Assembly: GCA_018136815.1 (NCBI GenBank)
Contig: CM030935.1
Span: 974,024 to 1,038,023, forward strand
DNA from: Isochrysis galbana
Lineage: Eukaryota; Haptophyta; Isochrysidales; Isochrysidaceae
Direction of reading: 5' to 3'
DNA length: 64,000 nt
Under the pieces are notes generated by a model that saw only the letters and a list, made by a program, of their open reading frames with translations, did no database searches and had not been told where the DNA came from. The position numbers and the translations under genes were made by a program. Numbering within the stretch: position 1 is the stretch's first letter; each line of letters opens with the position of its first letter. Positions 33,801 through 44,500 of the stretch are shown piece after piece.

Positions 33801-33981
33801 TTCCGAGTTGCTCCGTCGTTGTTCTGATTTGCTTGATGAGTATGATCGCTCCGTCGAAGAGACTTGTCCAGAAGATGTTGAGTCCCCGGAAGCAACTTCT
33901 TCGTCGGCCAGGGATACTCCTCTTCCTCCCGTTCTCGATGCGCCGTCTTCGCGCACTCGATCCAGGCTCCATCCTCGTTGA
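27814..33981 (+). CDS. gypsy polyprotein with N-terminal phage-type DNA methyltransferase-like domain and C-terminal chromodomain
   Basis: One open frame of about 2,055 codons. Residues about 1-190 match a family common in phages and bacteria annotated as DNA (cytosine) methyltransferase-like: a G-x-G-like nucleotide loop region just upstream in frame, then WDLVVAHPPCTYLSA (PPC, motif IV), VAVENPRMHA (ENP, motif VI), FVQPWQHG, QKATGLYL and RSRTYVGIAGAMAAQW. A disordered linker follows. Aspartic protease: LADTGAGPSVI (near 29615). RT: FCVDYRDTN to YLDDV (30700-31240). RNase H: IVKTDGASKLG and TVTEIELLAAL (31680-32060). Integrase: HHCC finger (HLGVSRM...CHECTLAK, 32620-32750), DDE-type core with CDVLAL, RTDAGSNL and EGVGFVERAQ. 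SGPYRVVE marks the GPY/F-like module, and YIVEKLLDRRSH...EYLVKWRGY the chromodomain (33690-33870). A chromodomain usually directs insertion into heterochromatin. The role of the methyltransferase-like part is unknown. Confidence 0.88.
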   Translation: MSSMFLLAGAHVATCDLRPSEIDYIPHFCGDALHIQNLGWDLVVAHPPCTYLSAVSCQWLDREPGRRQALESAARVFLAMASANAPFVAVENPRMHAEASALVGGLRPRQFVQPWQHGTGHQKATGLYLTASLPPLQPSKIVEGRLSAMADLSPSPHRGALRSRTYVGIAGAMAAQWMPVLRRYAREAKASRSLDFTVDWAISQAAASLRERPSLCSTGFELAEPRTALARFMEGGGEAASSSHLTPPSGTLVSDSVVVISDAGPVADASRLLHRKDSETNASQDGTVAKGDRFTPWEWPIRDRSTTPGPPNTVKKRRSKWQVFDRDVISGVHRWQDVTPSIAQEIAEQAAAAEPSEPPILSRLGSQGINALSPSASFTAGDEGVAEPTGSVVAERPLENGDVGLDSGEDDTPETPEHRSMQALETKPSDAADGEGTPQALCGDGAAARGLSAAGFSELSKLPKTDLQKSLEKEWSRQMDQPRHPTDRRGLGYDGVPNPSSSAKASPYSSIPFVPQTVAAAIERVPHVDESSPSRLASNPTTLSPGAGTSLPVESIADTPPPLYPRHCLYVRDLVVCRADGDRAAQGFVLPDVALTVNSTLADTGAGPSVITTALLDRLPEDACVERVSDATVPNLHGPDGLPLITRGRASLVFSLSGRLFRHSFAVIEGNAMLLLGNDFLAAHSATISLDAASSEGSLRLRPASGDSEDSSRVLSECVVRVSTAPPPVADAGFVGAISMSPGQPLTVDFLERSTATREIPAGSEGEAAADARQPLYTPLFESADEFAAKAPASTSSEYLLYTEQAVTIPAFHRATIWVRVPLALRDHSDCAMLVDRLPNREALDSSPLVMPTVVTPTDDHRIAVTIVHTGVDALTLPSLHPIASLQVRFKLHRGWTPTGSEGDGDPVTALSEEQRSLLDSATIDPDRLLSDDQREEVRQLLARRIKAFALHPGAPNHTHVLEVELPLNPGAVPHRHAPSRVGRAGELIIEEEVAKMEAAGIIRKSNSAWASRVVLVSKKDGSVRFCVDYRDTNAKLRVEDSPLPLIVEAIDRLASGQGPLSSLFLCTLDLASGFWGIPIKESHKHITAFTTHRGKYEFNFLPFGIQSGPSYMCRLMDIVLGALAWEICMPYLDDVGIWSTGVGPSEEARAQASFEQMLHRLDLVLERLEWAGLTCKMSKCVFFATSTEYLGHVVSREGLKMDPKKVAAVADIDPSSINSLEAVRSFLGLCSYYRRFIRQFAAKAAPLTALTRKGCDVAKESQSEECRRAIQELKTAITSEPVLTPPRDDRPFIVKTDGASKLGIAGILSQLGDDNRERVVGYYARSLTSAERHWTVTEIELLAALESIRNWRPYLWGRRFKLVVDHSALRWLHTMKDQVAGGPASRLTRWALKLAEYRFDVEHKPGAVHQDADGLSRLASLEPEHEDEPLAGPASLAVREPGSESLAEHERSHPVAAITRSVATARGLQALDRSRRRASDSGPAIQSSYLAPGTPTSEEMRATLAEDPFVEPLLGSGETANHEPSGQGSPPPAAASGPIADDDSCSSSVAPAPAQQSKMFRRFVVHDGLVYYRTVPDSTDPDSLVLYVPPSLRSRYLFAYHDRSGHLGVSRMSGLLRTRVYWPGMSSDVASYVRECHECTLAKPLPRALASPSGLSVGTYPFDVVYCDVLALAPTHNFVPGVSGYDKLVVFIDSLTRWIEAEPSNGDPSSEVALDMFIRLIVTRYGVPRQLRTDAGSNLCSVLVSRILELTGTDLSSTEPYRHEGVGFVERAQQTLIRLMRASNEGGSHWVDHLPFLLLSLRASSGRVTSRSPASLIFGRELRLPAQLSDPKSVSPTALEAASADVRSYASRLNASLRLSWSSALEATLAAQAESVRDATIKSQRPARFEPGDRVCMRLPGHANKLQFIYSGPYRVVEALSDTRYRLRDLENRLVKEEVHISNLRPYHTFVDEEPLADDEYIVEKLLDRRSHGDSIEYLVKWRGYSIREATWEPRSELLRRCSDLLDEYDRSVEETCPEDVESPEATSSSARDTPLPPVLDAPSSRTRSRLHPR

Positions 33982-34097
33982 TCCCATGTCTTGGGTAAGG
34001 GACCCGTCCCTCTAGGCTAGCCCCACGCCTCGGCTAGGGCTCCGAGTTCAAGTTTCCGTCCGAGCGAATCATGGAGGTGCTGAACGCGTGCTGCCTG

Positions 34098-34367
34098 CGC
34101 TCTACACCCGGCGCAACACCCGAGCAAAGCTCCTGTAAAAGGGAGAAGTGGGTGGGGCAGTGCGTACGAAAGAGGCCGCCGCGTTAAGCCGCCGATTTCG
34201 TGCTCGCTTTGGATCCAAAGGGTGTTCTTGTCTCCACGTTTCGCTCGCTATGTTCCGTTGCTTCTTGTTCCGATTCTGACCTCTGGTCAGCCCAAGTTCC
34301 AGGTTCCAGGTCTCTGTTTCCAGGTTCACCGCTCGACATCGGGAGACGTCTCGATCTTAGTCGGGGG
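34098..34367 (+). promoter_or_regulatory. pre-LTR segment with polypurine tract, shared with LTR family 2
   Basis: Starts near cgcaacacccgagcaa and ends in tcggggg directly before the 3' LTR. The same ordered blocks precede the family-2 LTR at 1725-1988. In this class of elements the purine tract primes plus-strand DNA synthesis; the extra conserved block upstream has no known role. Confidence 0.6.
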
Positions 34368-35663
34368 TGTCGCATTCATCCTAGATGATGCGATTTCCAG
34401 GCTCTTGTTTCCAGGTCCTTCGCCGTGCGGCCACACGGTGAAGCTCAGGTACATCTAGGTTGGTAGGGTTCGTCCCTAGCGATCTAGAATTCGAGTTCTC
34501 GTTTCGTTCCTTCTAGCCTGTTTGTCAGGTCTAGATTCCAGGTTTCCTCCTTTCGGGTAATCTTTACCTAAAGGAGCCAGGTCGCCTGTTGCTCGCTGCG
34601 CGCTTGTCTCAGGCTCTCGAGTTACCTTGTGAAGGCTTGTTTAGCTTCTTGCAAGGCTTGTTGTTTCTTGTTGGGTTCCGGTTCTTTCTTGGGACCTGCT
34701 GACTTTCGTTGTTGTCCAGGCCTTTCTTCGTAGGTTCTGCTTGGCCTGGTTAGGGTTTCGTTGAATCCCCGCGTTCGGCGTTTGGCGTTCGTCTTGGCGT
34801 TCGGAAATTTCCTCTCACATTCCCTAGGTCCGCTACCCTTGGCTTGTAGGTCCTTGCTTCTTTCTTCTCGGTCAAGGTTTTGCGAGCGAGTCGGTTGCTC
34901 TAGCCGCTCGAGATTTGAGGTTTAATTTGCCATCTCCCCTTGGAGATCGGTGTAGGTTCGCTTCCTAGGTGAGGGAATCTTTCCCCTTGATGCAAGTTAC
35001 ATGCAAGCCTTGGCCCCTTTGGTGTTTCTTCCCCTTGGTTGCTACTCAGGGTTGTTCGTTAGAAGCGTCTAGAAGGTTCACGCTCAACGGCAAGATTTCC
35101 TCTGTCGTGAAGACATCTCGTTGCGATCTGTATCCAAAGTGATCGCCGTGGTCGCGCGACATGACGCTCCCCTTCGGACTCTCCGCTACGTGGGAAGTTA
35201 CAACGGAGACACGCTCCGGCCGTCGCTGCGGAGTCTCTCTCTCTCTCGCTCTCTCTCTCCGTCTCTCGCGACGTGTTTGAGTTATCGGTGATTTGGGGTC
35301 GCGGTTGCTTGATAATTTGCTTGTTTGGGTGAATGATTCCGGTGTGTTCGTGAGTCGGTGTAACCTGTTGTTCTCAGCTCTTTGTCCGTCGTTGTTCGCT
35401 GCGTCGCTGCACTCAAGCAGCCTAGGCTCCCTCCCTGAGGGAAGAGTTCTTTGTAGGTCTAACAATCTCTCAAACCCAACACACTAGGGCCGCTAGGAGC
35501 GCCTCGCCGCCCCACAGCCCTTCGTTCGCCGTTCGTTCCCGACCCAGTCCAGAATTTCATTCACCCGACTCCCGGTGGGGAGGAGGGCCAAAGCGCCGCG
35601 CTAGCCGCCGGTGCTGCTCGCGACGGAGTGGCTCAGAGCCCTCCGGCTCCGCTCGACTCGACA
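34368..35663 (+). repeat. 3' LTR of the gypsy element
   Basis: 1,296 bp, TGTCG to CGACA, followed by the gctta duplication at 35664-35668. The terminal segment (cccagtccagaatttcattc to ctcgactcgaca) also closes the copy at 47641 and, on the minus strand, the one at 63767. Confidence 0.88.
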
Positions 35664-35668
35664 GCTTA

Positions 35669-35783
35669 GGCCTGGTTAGGGTTTCGTTGCCTTCTCGCGT
35701 TTGGCGTTCGCGTTGGCGTTCGAAACTTCCTCTCACATTCCTAGGTCCGCGCTACCCTTGGCTTGTAGGTCTTTGCTTCTTTC
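35669..35783 (+). mobile_element. older gypsy-family LTR, continuation, cut by the gap
   Basis: ggcctggttagggtttcgttg and onward continue the older LTR interrupted at 26577. Ends at the N gap. The same sequence continues uninterrupted at 47647-47965. Confidence 0.85.
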
Positions 35784-35883
35784 NNNNNNNNNNNNNNNNN
35801 NNNNNNNNNNNNNNNNNNNNNNNNNNNNNNNNNNNNNNNNNNNNNNNNNNNNNNNNNNNNNNNNNNNNNNNNNNNNNNNNNNN
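35784..35883. other. assembly gap (100 N)
   Basis: Exactly 100 N. Sequence to the right restarts at the equivalent of position 23401 and repeats everything up to this gap, so the gap marks an unresolved contig overlap and not missing DNA. Confidence 0.95.
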
Positions 35884-35908
35884 AGGAGCAGGCCATGTGG
35901 CTACCCAC

Positions 35909-36625
35909 CTTCTTCTCGAGGCGCTCTGTCAACTTCTCAATGGTCGCGGCCTGCTTTGTCGTCTGCTTGGTGAGGTCGTTCACCTGCTTGGTGAGCTTCT
36001 TGTTCTCGTCCTTCAGCGCGTCCATTTCCTCGGAGTCGAAAAGCGAGCCTGGCAAGTCAAGGCTGAGGTCACCGCCCGCGGCCGCAAACTTCTTCCGCTT
36101 CTTGAAGTCCTCCTTCGCCTTCAGGTACGCCTCCGACGGCTTGTATGTGGACATTTCCTTTTGATAGCGCGCCTTATCCTCGGCGGCGAGCTCCTCGAAC
36201 TTTTGGCGCTCAGCCTCCGGACAGGTCTTCCACGCTTCCGCCAGATGCTTTGCGAGACCCCCAACACCAAGGCCAGGATGCTGGCGCGAGAGAGCGTTCC
36301 GATTTTCATCGGCGAAGAAGAGGTAAGCAGTCTTGCCTTCTTCGGCGCCTCGGCATCCTTGGCCAGGCGCTTGCCCGACTTGGTCGGCTTGGGCGGCGGC
36401 ACGTACCCGATCGCGTCGCGCTCATACCGCTTCTTGTCCTCCGAGGCCAGCTCCATGTACTTTGCGCGCTGATCATAGTTGAGCTCCGCCACTTTGCGGT
36501 GAGCGCCTTCTGGATTTCAGATGAGGTGATGCCGGGCGTCTCGGCCTTGACGGAGGCTCGCTTCTCGGCGGCGAAGAAGTGGTACGCCGACATGGCGCGC
36601 TTGGGTGCCTTCTCGTCTCTCGCAT
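35909..36625 (-). pseudogene. second representation of HMG-box gene exon 1
   Basis: Corresponds to 23426-24145 but is three bases shorter. Single-base losses relative to the first copy (for example cagtcttgcc for cagtctttgcc near 36333, agctccgcc for agctcccgcc near 36486, and ctctcgcatgg for ctctcggcatgg near 36621) break the frame. Exons 2-4 are absent because the sequence starts at the gap. The losses resemble long-read consensus errors. It is more likely a redundant, error-bearing contig than a genuine pseudogene. Confidence 0.85.
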
Positions 36626-38384
36626 GGCTGGTTGCGTGAGTTGGGTGGGTGGAGAGAGAGGGGCCCTCGCCCGGTGTGATGATCGCTACCTGACCCCAAG
36701 GGGGAGGAGGTAGGGGCGGCGGGGGGGGCGGGGGGCGCAGGCGAGAGGCTGAGAGAGGGACGAGAAGAGAGAGAACGCCCTCTCTTCTTTCCTTTTCCTC
36801 TTACCCCCCTTGGCCCACCCCCGCGGGAAGCGGGGCCGCCCACACCGGCCGCTGCGCGCGGGGGGCGGGGGGGGAGAGAGGGAGGAGGCGCGGGGGGAAG
36901 GGAGGAAGCGGCGGGTGGCGGAGGGTGGGAGGGGGCCCTCTCACGAATCTGCGCCCTGGGAGACGGTTTGAAAGCACGCCACGAACCTTCCGCCAGGCTC
37001 TCCCCCCCCTCCCTCCGCAAGCTGTCCCCGCTCCCCGGCCTGAATAACAGTATCAGTGGGGTGGGGGGAGGTTCTCCCAGACCCCCCTCTCTCCTTCTCC
37101 CCGCGCGCGGGGGGGAGGGGAAGGGGGGAGGGGGCGGCCGCGGGGGGGGGGGGGGGGGACGACGACGCTCCCTTCCTCCTCTCCCTCTCCACTCTTACCT
37201 TAGACGAGCCCCCCGCGCCGAGCTCGCGCCTCGGGGCGGCGTCTCGGTTTCTTGGGCTACGGGGCGCAGACTTTCACCTGCCGTGCCTCTACCGCTTCGC
37301 GCGCCAAACCTTCTCCACTCGCGAGGAGGGGGGGGGGGGGGCGAGCGAGGAAAGACGCTGCGCGGAGAGAGGAGAGAGCGCGCGCGGACGGGTGGAGGGC
37401 TCCGCAGGCGGAGGGGGAGGGGGGGCTTCAAAGGACCCCCCCACACACAAAGGATCCCCTCCCTCTCCTCCAGGGGACGGCCCCCCCGCGCGGGGGAGAG
37501 GAGAGAGAGAGAGAGAGGAGAGAGAGTACGAGGAAGGAGAAGCGGGGGGCGCCTCCTCCCCGGCTCAGTTCCTCGACGTTCTCGGTTGGCTTTTCTCAGT
37601 GTTGGGAGGCGACCGCCGTGGGCGCGCTCATCAGTCCACAGGCCGTTCACCCTTTCGTGCTCCACCGGCCTACTCTCCGCTTTCGAGTGGGTCTCCTCCA
37701 CCGCTGCCGCTGCCTTCCGCGCTCTCCGCTCCGCCCGGCACCTCTTCACAGCTCACACTCACACCTTCATTCGATTTGAATAGTTGACGGTTCACATTTC
37801 ACATTCACGCACATCACCAAACATCAAAAAGGACAATTAGGGCCGTCAACCAGGGTTTTTATGAGGGCGTTAAAAATGACCATCTCAGATTGGGGGAATT
37901 TGAGGATTATTTTGGTAGAAAGTTCCCAATACACCCATCTAGCACTAGCACACACATATCACATATCCATATCATATCCGGGGCAAGCGAGTAGCAACGT
38001 AGCAACTACTATAATCGTTATAACGATAGGTAGCCCGGTCACTCACTCTTTTTAACCACTATTTTCGGCCTCCCCTGGGTGTCCAAGGATTCTGCAAGGT
38101 CCCCCGCTACCTGCCCCGGCAACTCCCTCCCCCTCCGAACGACCCCCTCTCGCCCCACGAAGGGCAATGGCGTCGGTGAGTTGGGCCCGGCCAGGGCCAG
38201 ACTTTCGCGAATTTTTTTACGAAATTTGGGGGACTAACTAAGCCCCGAAATTTGACCGAAATATGGGCTTCCGCGAAGCGAAATTCGTCCCCCCCCCCCC
38301 CCGCCCGCCCGCCCGCGGCCCCCGGCGATCGGGGCACTGCCCCCCTGTCCCTGTCCCTTGGCATGCTGGCCTGATGTCTGATGA
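36626..38384. other. second representation of the HMG upstream region
   Basis: Follows 24146-26019 with many 1-2 base homopolymer differences, and without the 100-N gap. It includes a GA microsatellite near 37502-37527 and the MITE-like end near 38033. No gene. Confidence 0.8.
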
Positions 38385-38542
38385 TGAGGGGGCATTGACC
38401 CGAACCTTCTGAAGGCACAACTTCCTGCCTACCTAGCCACGGCCGCCCACGCCACAATCAATACGGCGGACGTCGACGACTTCTCCGAAAGCGTGCTGGG
38501 GTGGTGGCGCGATAACGGCAAGCTTTTTCCAGCGTGGGCAGA
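38385..38542 (+). mobile_element. hAT transposase fragment, second representation
   Basis: Same LPAYLATAAHATINTADVDD...GWWRDNGKLFPAWA relic as at 26020-26175, again cut by the LTR start at 38543. Confidence 0.55.
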
Positions 38543-41500
38543 TGTCGCATTCATCTTAGATTTAGATGATGCGATTTCCCGACTCTTATTTCCAGGTCCT
38601 TCGCCGTGCGGCCACACGGTGAAGCTCAGGTACATCTAGGTTGGTAGGGTTCGTCCCTAGCGATCTAGAATTCGAGTTCTCGTTTCGTTCCTTCTAGCCT
38701 GTTTGTCAGGTCTAGATTCCAGGTTTCCTCCTTTCGGGTAATCTTTACCTAAAGGAGCCAGGTCGCCTGTTGCTCGCTGCGCGCTTGTCTCAGGCTCTCG
38801 AGTTACCTTGTGAAGGCTTGTTTAGCTTCTTGCAAGGCTTGTTGTTTCTTGTTGGGTTCCGGTTCTTTCTTGGGACCTGCTGACTTTCGTTGTTGTCCAG
38901 GCCTGTTCTTCGTAGGTTCTGCTTGGCCTGGTTAGGGTTTCGTTGAATCCCCGCGTTCGGCGTTTGGCGTTCGTCTTGGCGTTCGGAAATTTCCTCTCAC
39001 ATTCCCTAGGTCCGCTACCCTTGGCTTGTAGGTCCTTGCTTCTTTCTTCTCGGTCAAGGTTTTGGCGAGCGAGTCGGTTGCTCTAGCCGCTCGAGATTTG
39101 AGGTTTAATTTGCCATCTCCCCTTGGAGATCGGTGTAGGTTCGCTTCCTAGGTGAGGGAATCTTTCCCCTTGATGCAAGTTACATGCAAGCCTTGGCCCC
39201 TTTGGTGTTTCTTCCCCTTGGTTACTACTCAGGGTTGTTCGTAAGAAGCGTCTAGAAGGTTCACGCTCAACGGCAAGATTTCCTCTGTCGTGAAGACATC
39301 TCGTCGCGATCTGTATCCAAAGTGATCGCCGTGGTCGCGCGACAGGACGCTCCCCTTCGGACTCTCCGCTACGTGGGAAGTTACAACGGAGACACGCTCC
39401 GGCCGTCGCTGCGGAGTCTCTCTCTCTCTCTCGCTCTCTCTCTCCGTCTCTCGCGACGTGTTTGAGTTATCGGTGATTTGGGGTCGCGGTTGCTTGATAA
39501 TTTGCTTTGTTTGGGTGAATGATTCCGGTGTGTTCGTGAGTCGGTGTAACCTGTTGTTCTCAGGCTCTTTGTCCGTCGTTGTTCGCTGCGTCGCTGCACT
39601 CTAGCAGCCTAGGCTCCCTCCCTGAGGGAAGAGTTCTTTGTAGGTCTAACAATCTCTCAAAACCCAACACACTAGGGCCGCTAGGAGCGCCTCGCCGCCC
39701 CACAGCCCTTCGTTCGCCGTTCGTTCCCCGGCCGAGGGGATTCCTCCACCCCGCGTTCTAGTCGTCGGTGAAGCTAGCGGGGTCGTGTCTTCGATGTTCC
39801 TACTCGCCGGAGCGCACGTCGCGACGTGCGATCTACGACCGTCGGAGATCGACTACATTCCCCACTTCTGCGGAGATGCTCTTCACATTCAAAACCTCGG
39901 TTGGGACCTCGTGGTCGCGCATCCGCCGTGCACGTATTTGTCGGCGGTGAGTTGCCAGTGGCTCGATCGGGAGCCGGGACGACGCCAGGCTCTCGAATCC
40001 GCCGCTAGAGTCTTCCTCGCCATGGCAAGCGCCAACGCGCCTTTCGTTGCCGTCGAAAATCCTCGAATGCACGCGGAAGCCTCCGCCTTAGTCGGGGGTT
40101 GCGACCGCGGCAGTTTGTGCAGCCGTGGCAGCACGGCACGGGCCATCAAAAAGCAACTGGCCTGTACCTGACGGCTTCACTCCCGCCCCTGCAGCCTTCG
40201 AAGATTGTCGAGGGACGTCTATCCGCGATGGCGGATCTATCGCCGTCGCCCCACCGTGGCGCCCTTCGCAGCCGCACCTATGTGGGCATTGCCGGTGCAA
40301 TGGCGGCCCAGTGGATGCCGGTCTTGCGCCGTTATGCGCGCGAAGCCAAGGCGTCGCGTTCGCTCGACTTCACGGTGGACTGGGCAATTTCCCAAGCCGC
40401 TGCCAGCTTGAGAGAACGCCCTTCGCTTTGCTCGACCGGCTTCGAACTGGCTGAGCCGAGGACGGCTCTGGCTCGCTTCATGGAGGGGGAGGCGAGGCAG
40501 CTTCTAGCTCTCACCTCACGCCTCCCAGCGGTACGCTAGTGTCCGATTCGGTAGTCGTGATCTCAGACGCGGGCCCCGTTGCCGATGCGTCTCGCCTGCT
40601 CCATCGGAAGGACTCGGAAACCAACGCATCGCAAGACGGGACCGTGGCGAAAGGAGACCGCTTCACGCCGTGGGAGTGGCCCATAAGGGACCGCTCTACA
40701 ACGCCAGGCCCTCCAAACACGGTGAAGAAGCGCCGCAGCAAGTGGCAGGTCTTCGATCGTGATGTAATTTCGGGGGTCCATCGGTGGCAGGATGTCACGC
40801 CTTCCATCGCCCAAGAAATCGCTGAGCAAGCGGCAGCTGCGGAGCCGTCGGAACCTCCCATCTTGTCTCGACTGGGCTCTCAAGGCATCAATGCACTATC
40901 TCCGAGCGCCTCCTTCACGGCTGGCGACGAAGGAGTGGCCGAACCGACCGGTTCGGTCGTAGCCGAAAGGCCACTTGAAAACGGGGATGTTGGGCTGGAC
41001 TCGGGAGAAGATGATACGCCCGAGACTCCAGAACACCGGAGCATGCAGGCCCTCGAGACCAAGCCCTCCGACGCCGCCGACGGAGAAGGTACTCCACAGG
41101 CATTGTGTGGCGATGGGGCTGCCGCTAGGGGCCTCAGTGCGGCCGGATTTTCCGAGTTGTCGAAGCTTCCGAAGACAGACTTGCAGAAGTCCCTGGAGAA
41201 GGAATGGTCACGCCAAATGGATCAACCTCGGCATCCGACGGACCGTCGAGGGCTAGGCTATGATGGCGTGCCTAACCCCTCTAGTTCGGCAAAGGCATCC
41301 CCATACTCTTCAATACCATTCGTGCCGCAGACGGTAGCCGCCGCTATCGAGCGAGTGCCCCACGTCGATGAATCTTCTCCGTCCAGGCTAGCCTCCAATC
41401 CAACCACCCTGTCACCCGGAGCCGGAACCTCACTTCCGGTGGAATCTATCGCGGACACTCCGCCGCCGCTCTACCCTCGTCACTGCCTCTATGTCCGCGA

Positions 41501-44500
41501 TCTCGTGGTCTGCCGTGCCGATGGCGACCGCGCAGCTCAAGGGTTCGTTCTCCCGGACGTTGCCCTCACGGTGAACAGCACCCTGGCTGACACTGGAGCG
41601 GGCCCGTCAGTAATCACCACTGCTCTTCTCGATCGACTACCTGAAGACGCTTGCGTCGAACGCGTATCGGACGCTACCGTCCCCAACCTACATGGGCCGG
41701 ACGGCCTTCCTCTCATCACTAGGGGCCGGGCTAGCCTCGTCTTCTCCTTGTCCGGTCGCCTCTTCCGTCATTCGTTCGCGGTCATCGAAGGAAACGCGAT
41801 GCTTCTGCTCGGGAACGATTTTTTGGCCGCCCACTCCGCTACCATTTCTCTCGACGCCGCGAGCTCGGAAGGAAGCCTCCGCCTCCGTCCGGCCTCTGGC
41901 GATTCAGAAGACTCTTCAAGAGTCCTTTCCGAATGTGTAGTCAGAGTTTCCACGGCGCCGCCCCCAGTCGCGGACGCCGGCTTCGTCGGAGCTATCTCGA
42001 TGTCACCCGGTCAGCCGCTGACTGTCGACTTTCTGGAGAGGTCGACGGCAACACGAGAGATCCCGGCCGGATCGGAGGGTGAGGCTGCTGCTGATGCTAG
42101 ACAGCCACTCTATACACCTCTCTTTGAGTCTGCCGACGAGTTTGCGGCCAAAGCTCCGGCGTCTACCTCGTCCGAATATCTTCTCTACACGGAGCAAGCG
42201 GTGACGATTCCTGCCTTCCACCGCGCAACCATCTGGGTTAGGGTTCCGCTAGCTCTCCGAGATCATTCGGACTGCGCGATGCTGGTCGACCGCCTACCAA
42301 ATCGCGAGGCTCTCGATTCGTCTCCTCTCGTAATGCCCACGGTGGTCACGCCCACGGACGATCACCGCATCGCGGTGACGATCGTCCACACCGGAGTCGA
42401 TGCGCTGACCCTGCCGTCTCTGCATCCGATAGCTTCGCTCCAGGTGCGCTTCAAGTTGCACCGGGGCTGGACTCCGACTGGAAGCGAGGGGGATGGTGAC
42501 CCTGTCACCGCGCTGAGCGAGGAGCAACGATCTCTACTCGACTCAGCCACCATCGATCCGGACCGGCTTCTTTCCGACGATCAACGAGAAGAAGTACGCC
42601 AACTCTTGGCCCGGCGCATCAAAGCTTTCGCGTTGCACCCGGGGGCTCCAAACCATACGCACGTTCTCGAGGTGGAGTTGCCACTCAACCCCGGCGCTGT
42701 TCCTCACCGGCACGCTCCGTCTAGAGTGGGCCGCGCAGGCGAGCTCATCATAGAAGAGGAGGTAGCCAAGATGGAAGCCGCCGGCATTATTCGCAAGTCA
42801 AATTCGGCTTGGGCTTCCCGAGTAGTCCTGGTCAGCAAGAAAGATGGCTCCGTTCGATTCTGCGTGGACTACCGCGACACGAACGCCAAGCTACGCGTCG
42901 AGGATAGCCCTCTACCCCTCATTGTAGAGGCTATTGATAGGCTAGCGTCCGGCCAAGGGCCGCTCAGTTCTCTCTTTTTATGTACTCTCGATTTAGCCTC
43001 TGGTTTTTGGGGCATCCCGATCAAAGAATCGCACAAACATATCACCGCTTTCACTACCCACCGCGGCAAATACGAGTTCAACTTTCTACCGTTCGGCATC
43101 CAATCAGGTCCCTCCTACATGTGCCGCTTGATGGACATCGTTCTCGGTGCGCTAGCGTGGGAGATCTGCATGCCTTACCTCGATGATGTGGGCATCTGGT
43201 CAACGGGCGTGGGACCTTCCGAAGAGGCCAGGGCACAGGCTTCGTTCGAGCAAATGCTTCACCGGCTAGACCTCGTTCTCGAACGGCTAGAGTGGGCCGG
43301 CCTGACCTGCAAGATGTCCAAGTGTGTCTTCTTTGCCACCTCTACGGAGTACCTCGGTCACGTTGTCTCGAGGGAAGGTCTCAAGATGGACCCGAAGAAG
43401 GTCGCAGCTGTCGCCGACATCGACCCGTCATCCATCAACTCCTTGGAAGCGGTTCGATCTTTCCTCGGCCTTTGCTCCTACTATCGTCGATTCATTCGCC
43501 AATTCGCCGCTAAGGCTGCTCCCCTCACTGCTCTCACGCGGAAGGGCTGCGACGTGGCAAAGGAGTCCCAGTCCGAGGAGTGTCGCCGAGCTATCCAAGA
43601 GCTCAAGACAGCGATCACTTCGGAGCCCGTCTTGACTCCACCCAGGGATGATCGGCCCTTCATCGTCAAGACCGATGGGGCTAGCAAGTTGGGTATCGCC
43701 GGCATCCTCTCGCAGCTAGGAGACGATAACCGTGAACGAGTCGTTGGGTACTACGCTCGCAGTCTCACCTCGGCCGAACGCCATTGGACGGTGACCGAGA
43801 TTGAACTCTTGGCCGCCCTGGAATCCATCCGAAATTGGCGACCCTACCTTTGGGGGCGTCGGTTCAAGTTAGTCGTCGACCACTCCGCGCTGCGATGGCT
43901 GCATACCATGAAGGATCAAGTAGCCGGTGGGCCAGCCTCTCGGCTGACTCGGTGGGCTCTCAAGTTGGCTGAGTACCGGTTCGACGTCGAACATAAACCA
44001 GGAGCTGTTCATCAGGATGCTGACGGGCTGTCCCGGCTAGCATCCCTGGAGCCGGAACACGAAGACGAACCACTCGCCGGCCCAGCGTCGTTAGCGGTAC
44101 GTGAGCCTGGCTCAGAGTCTCTAGCCGAGCATGAACGGTCTCATCCGGTGGCTGCCATCACGCGCTCCGTAGCTACGGCGCGAGGGCTTCAAGCTTTGGA
44201 CCGATCTCGTCGTCGAGCCTCCGATTCCGGGCCCGCCATCCAGTCCAGTTATTTGGCTCCGGGTACGCCGACTTCCGAAGAGATGAGAGCGACCCTGGCG
44301 GAAGATCCGTTCGTAGAGCCACTCCTAGGCTCAGGAGAGACGGCCAACCACGAGCCATCAGGCCAAGGGTCGCCTCCGCCGGCCGCCGCCTCAGGCCCCA
44401 TTGCCGACGATGATTCGTGTTCCAGTTCTGTCGCTCCCGCTCCCGCTCAGCAATCCAAGATGTTTCGCCGTTTCGTCGTTCACGATGGGCTCGTCTACTA

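Larger units (their letters stand above)
26578..35663 (+). mobile_element. Ty3/gypsy chromovirus, nested in an older LTR, flanked by a gctta target duplication
   Basis: About 9.1 kb. LTRs: 26578 to about 27757 and 34368-35663; outer termini TGTCG...CGACA; flanking 5-bp direct repeat gctta at 26573-26577 and 35664-35668. Parts in order: methyltransferase-like domain, long linker, aspartic protease, reverse transcriptase, RNase H, integrase with zinc-binding head, GPY/F-like module, chromodomain, pre-LTR segment with purine tract. The two LTRs look nearly identical where they overlap, so insertion was recent. The coding region is open throughout; the element as a whole looks close to complete, with perhaps one structural defect. 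No recognisable Gag or CCHC knuckle is present. Confidence 0.9.

Noticed and set aside
35909-36625. A second functional HMG-box gene
   Set aside because: It contains only exon 1, starts at an N gap, and has single-base losses that break the frame; a redundant contig explains it better.
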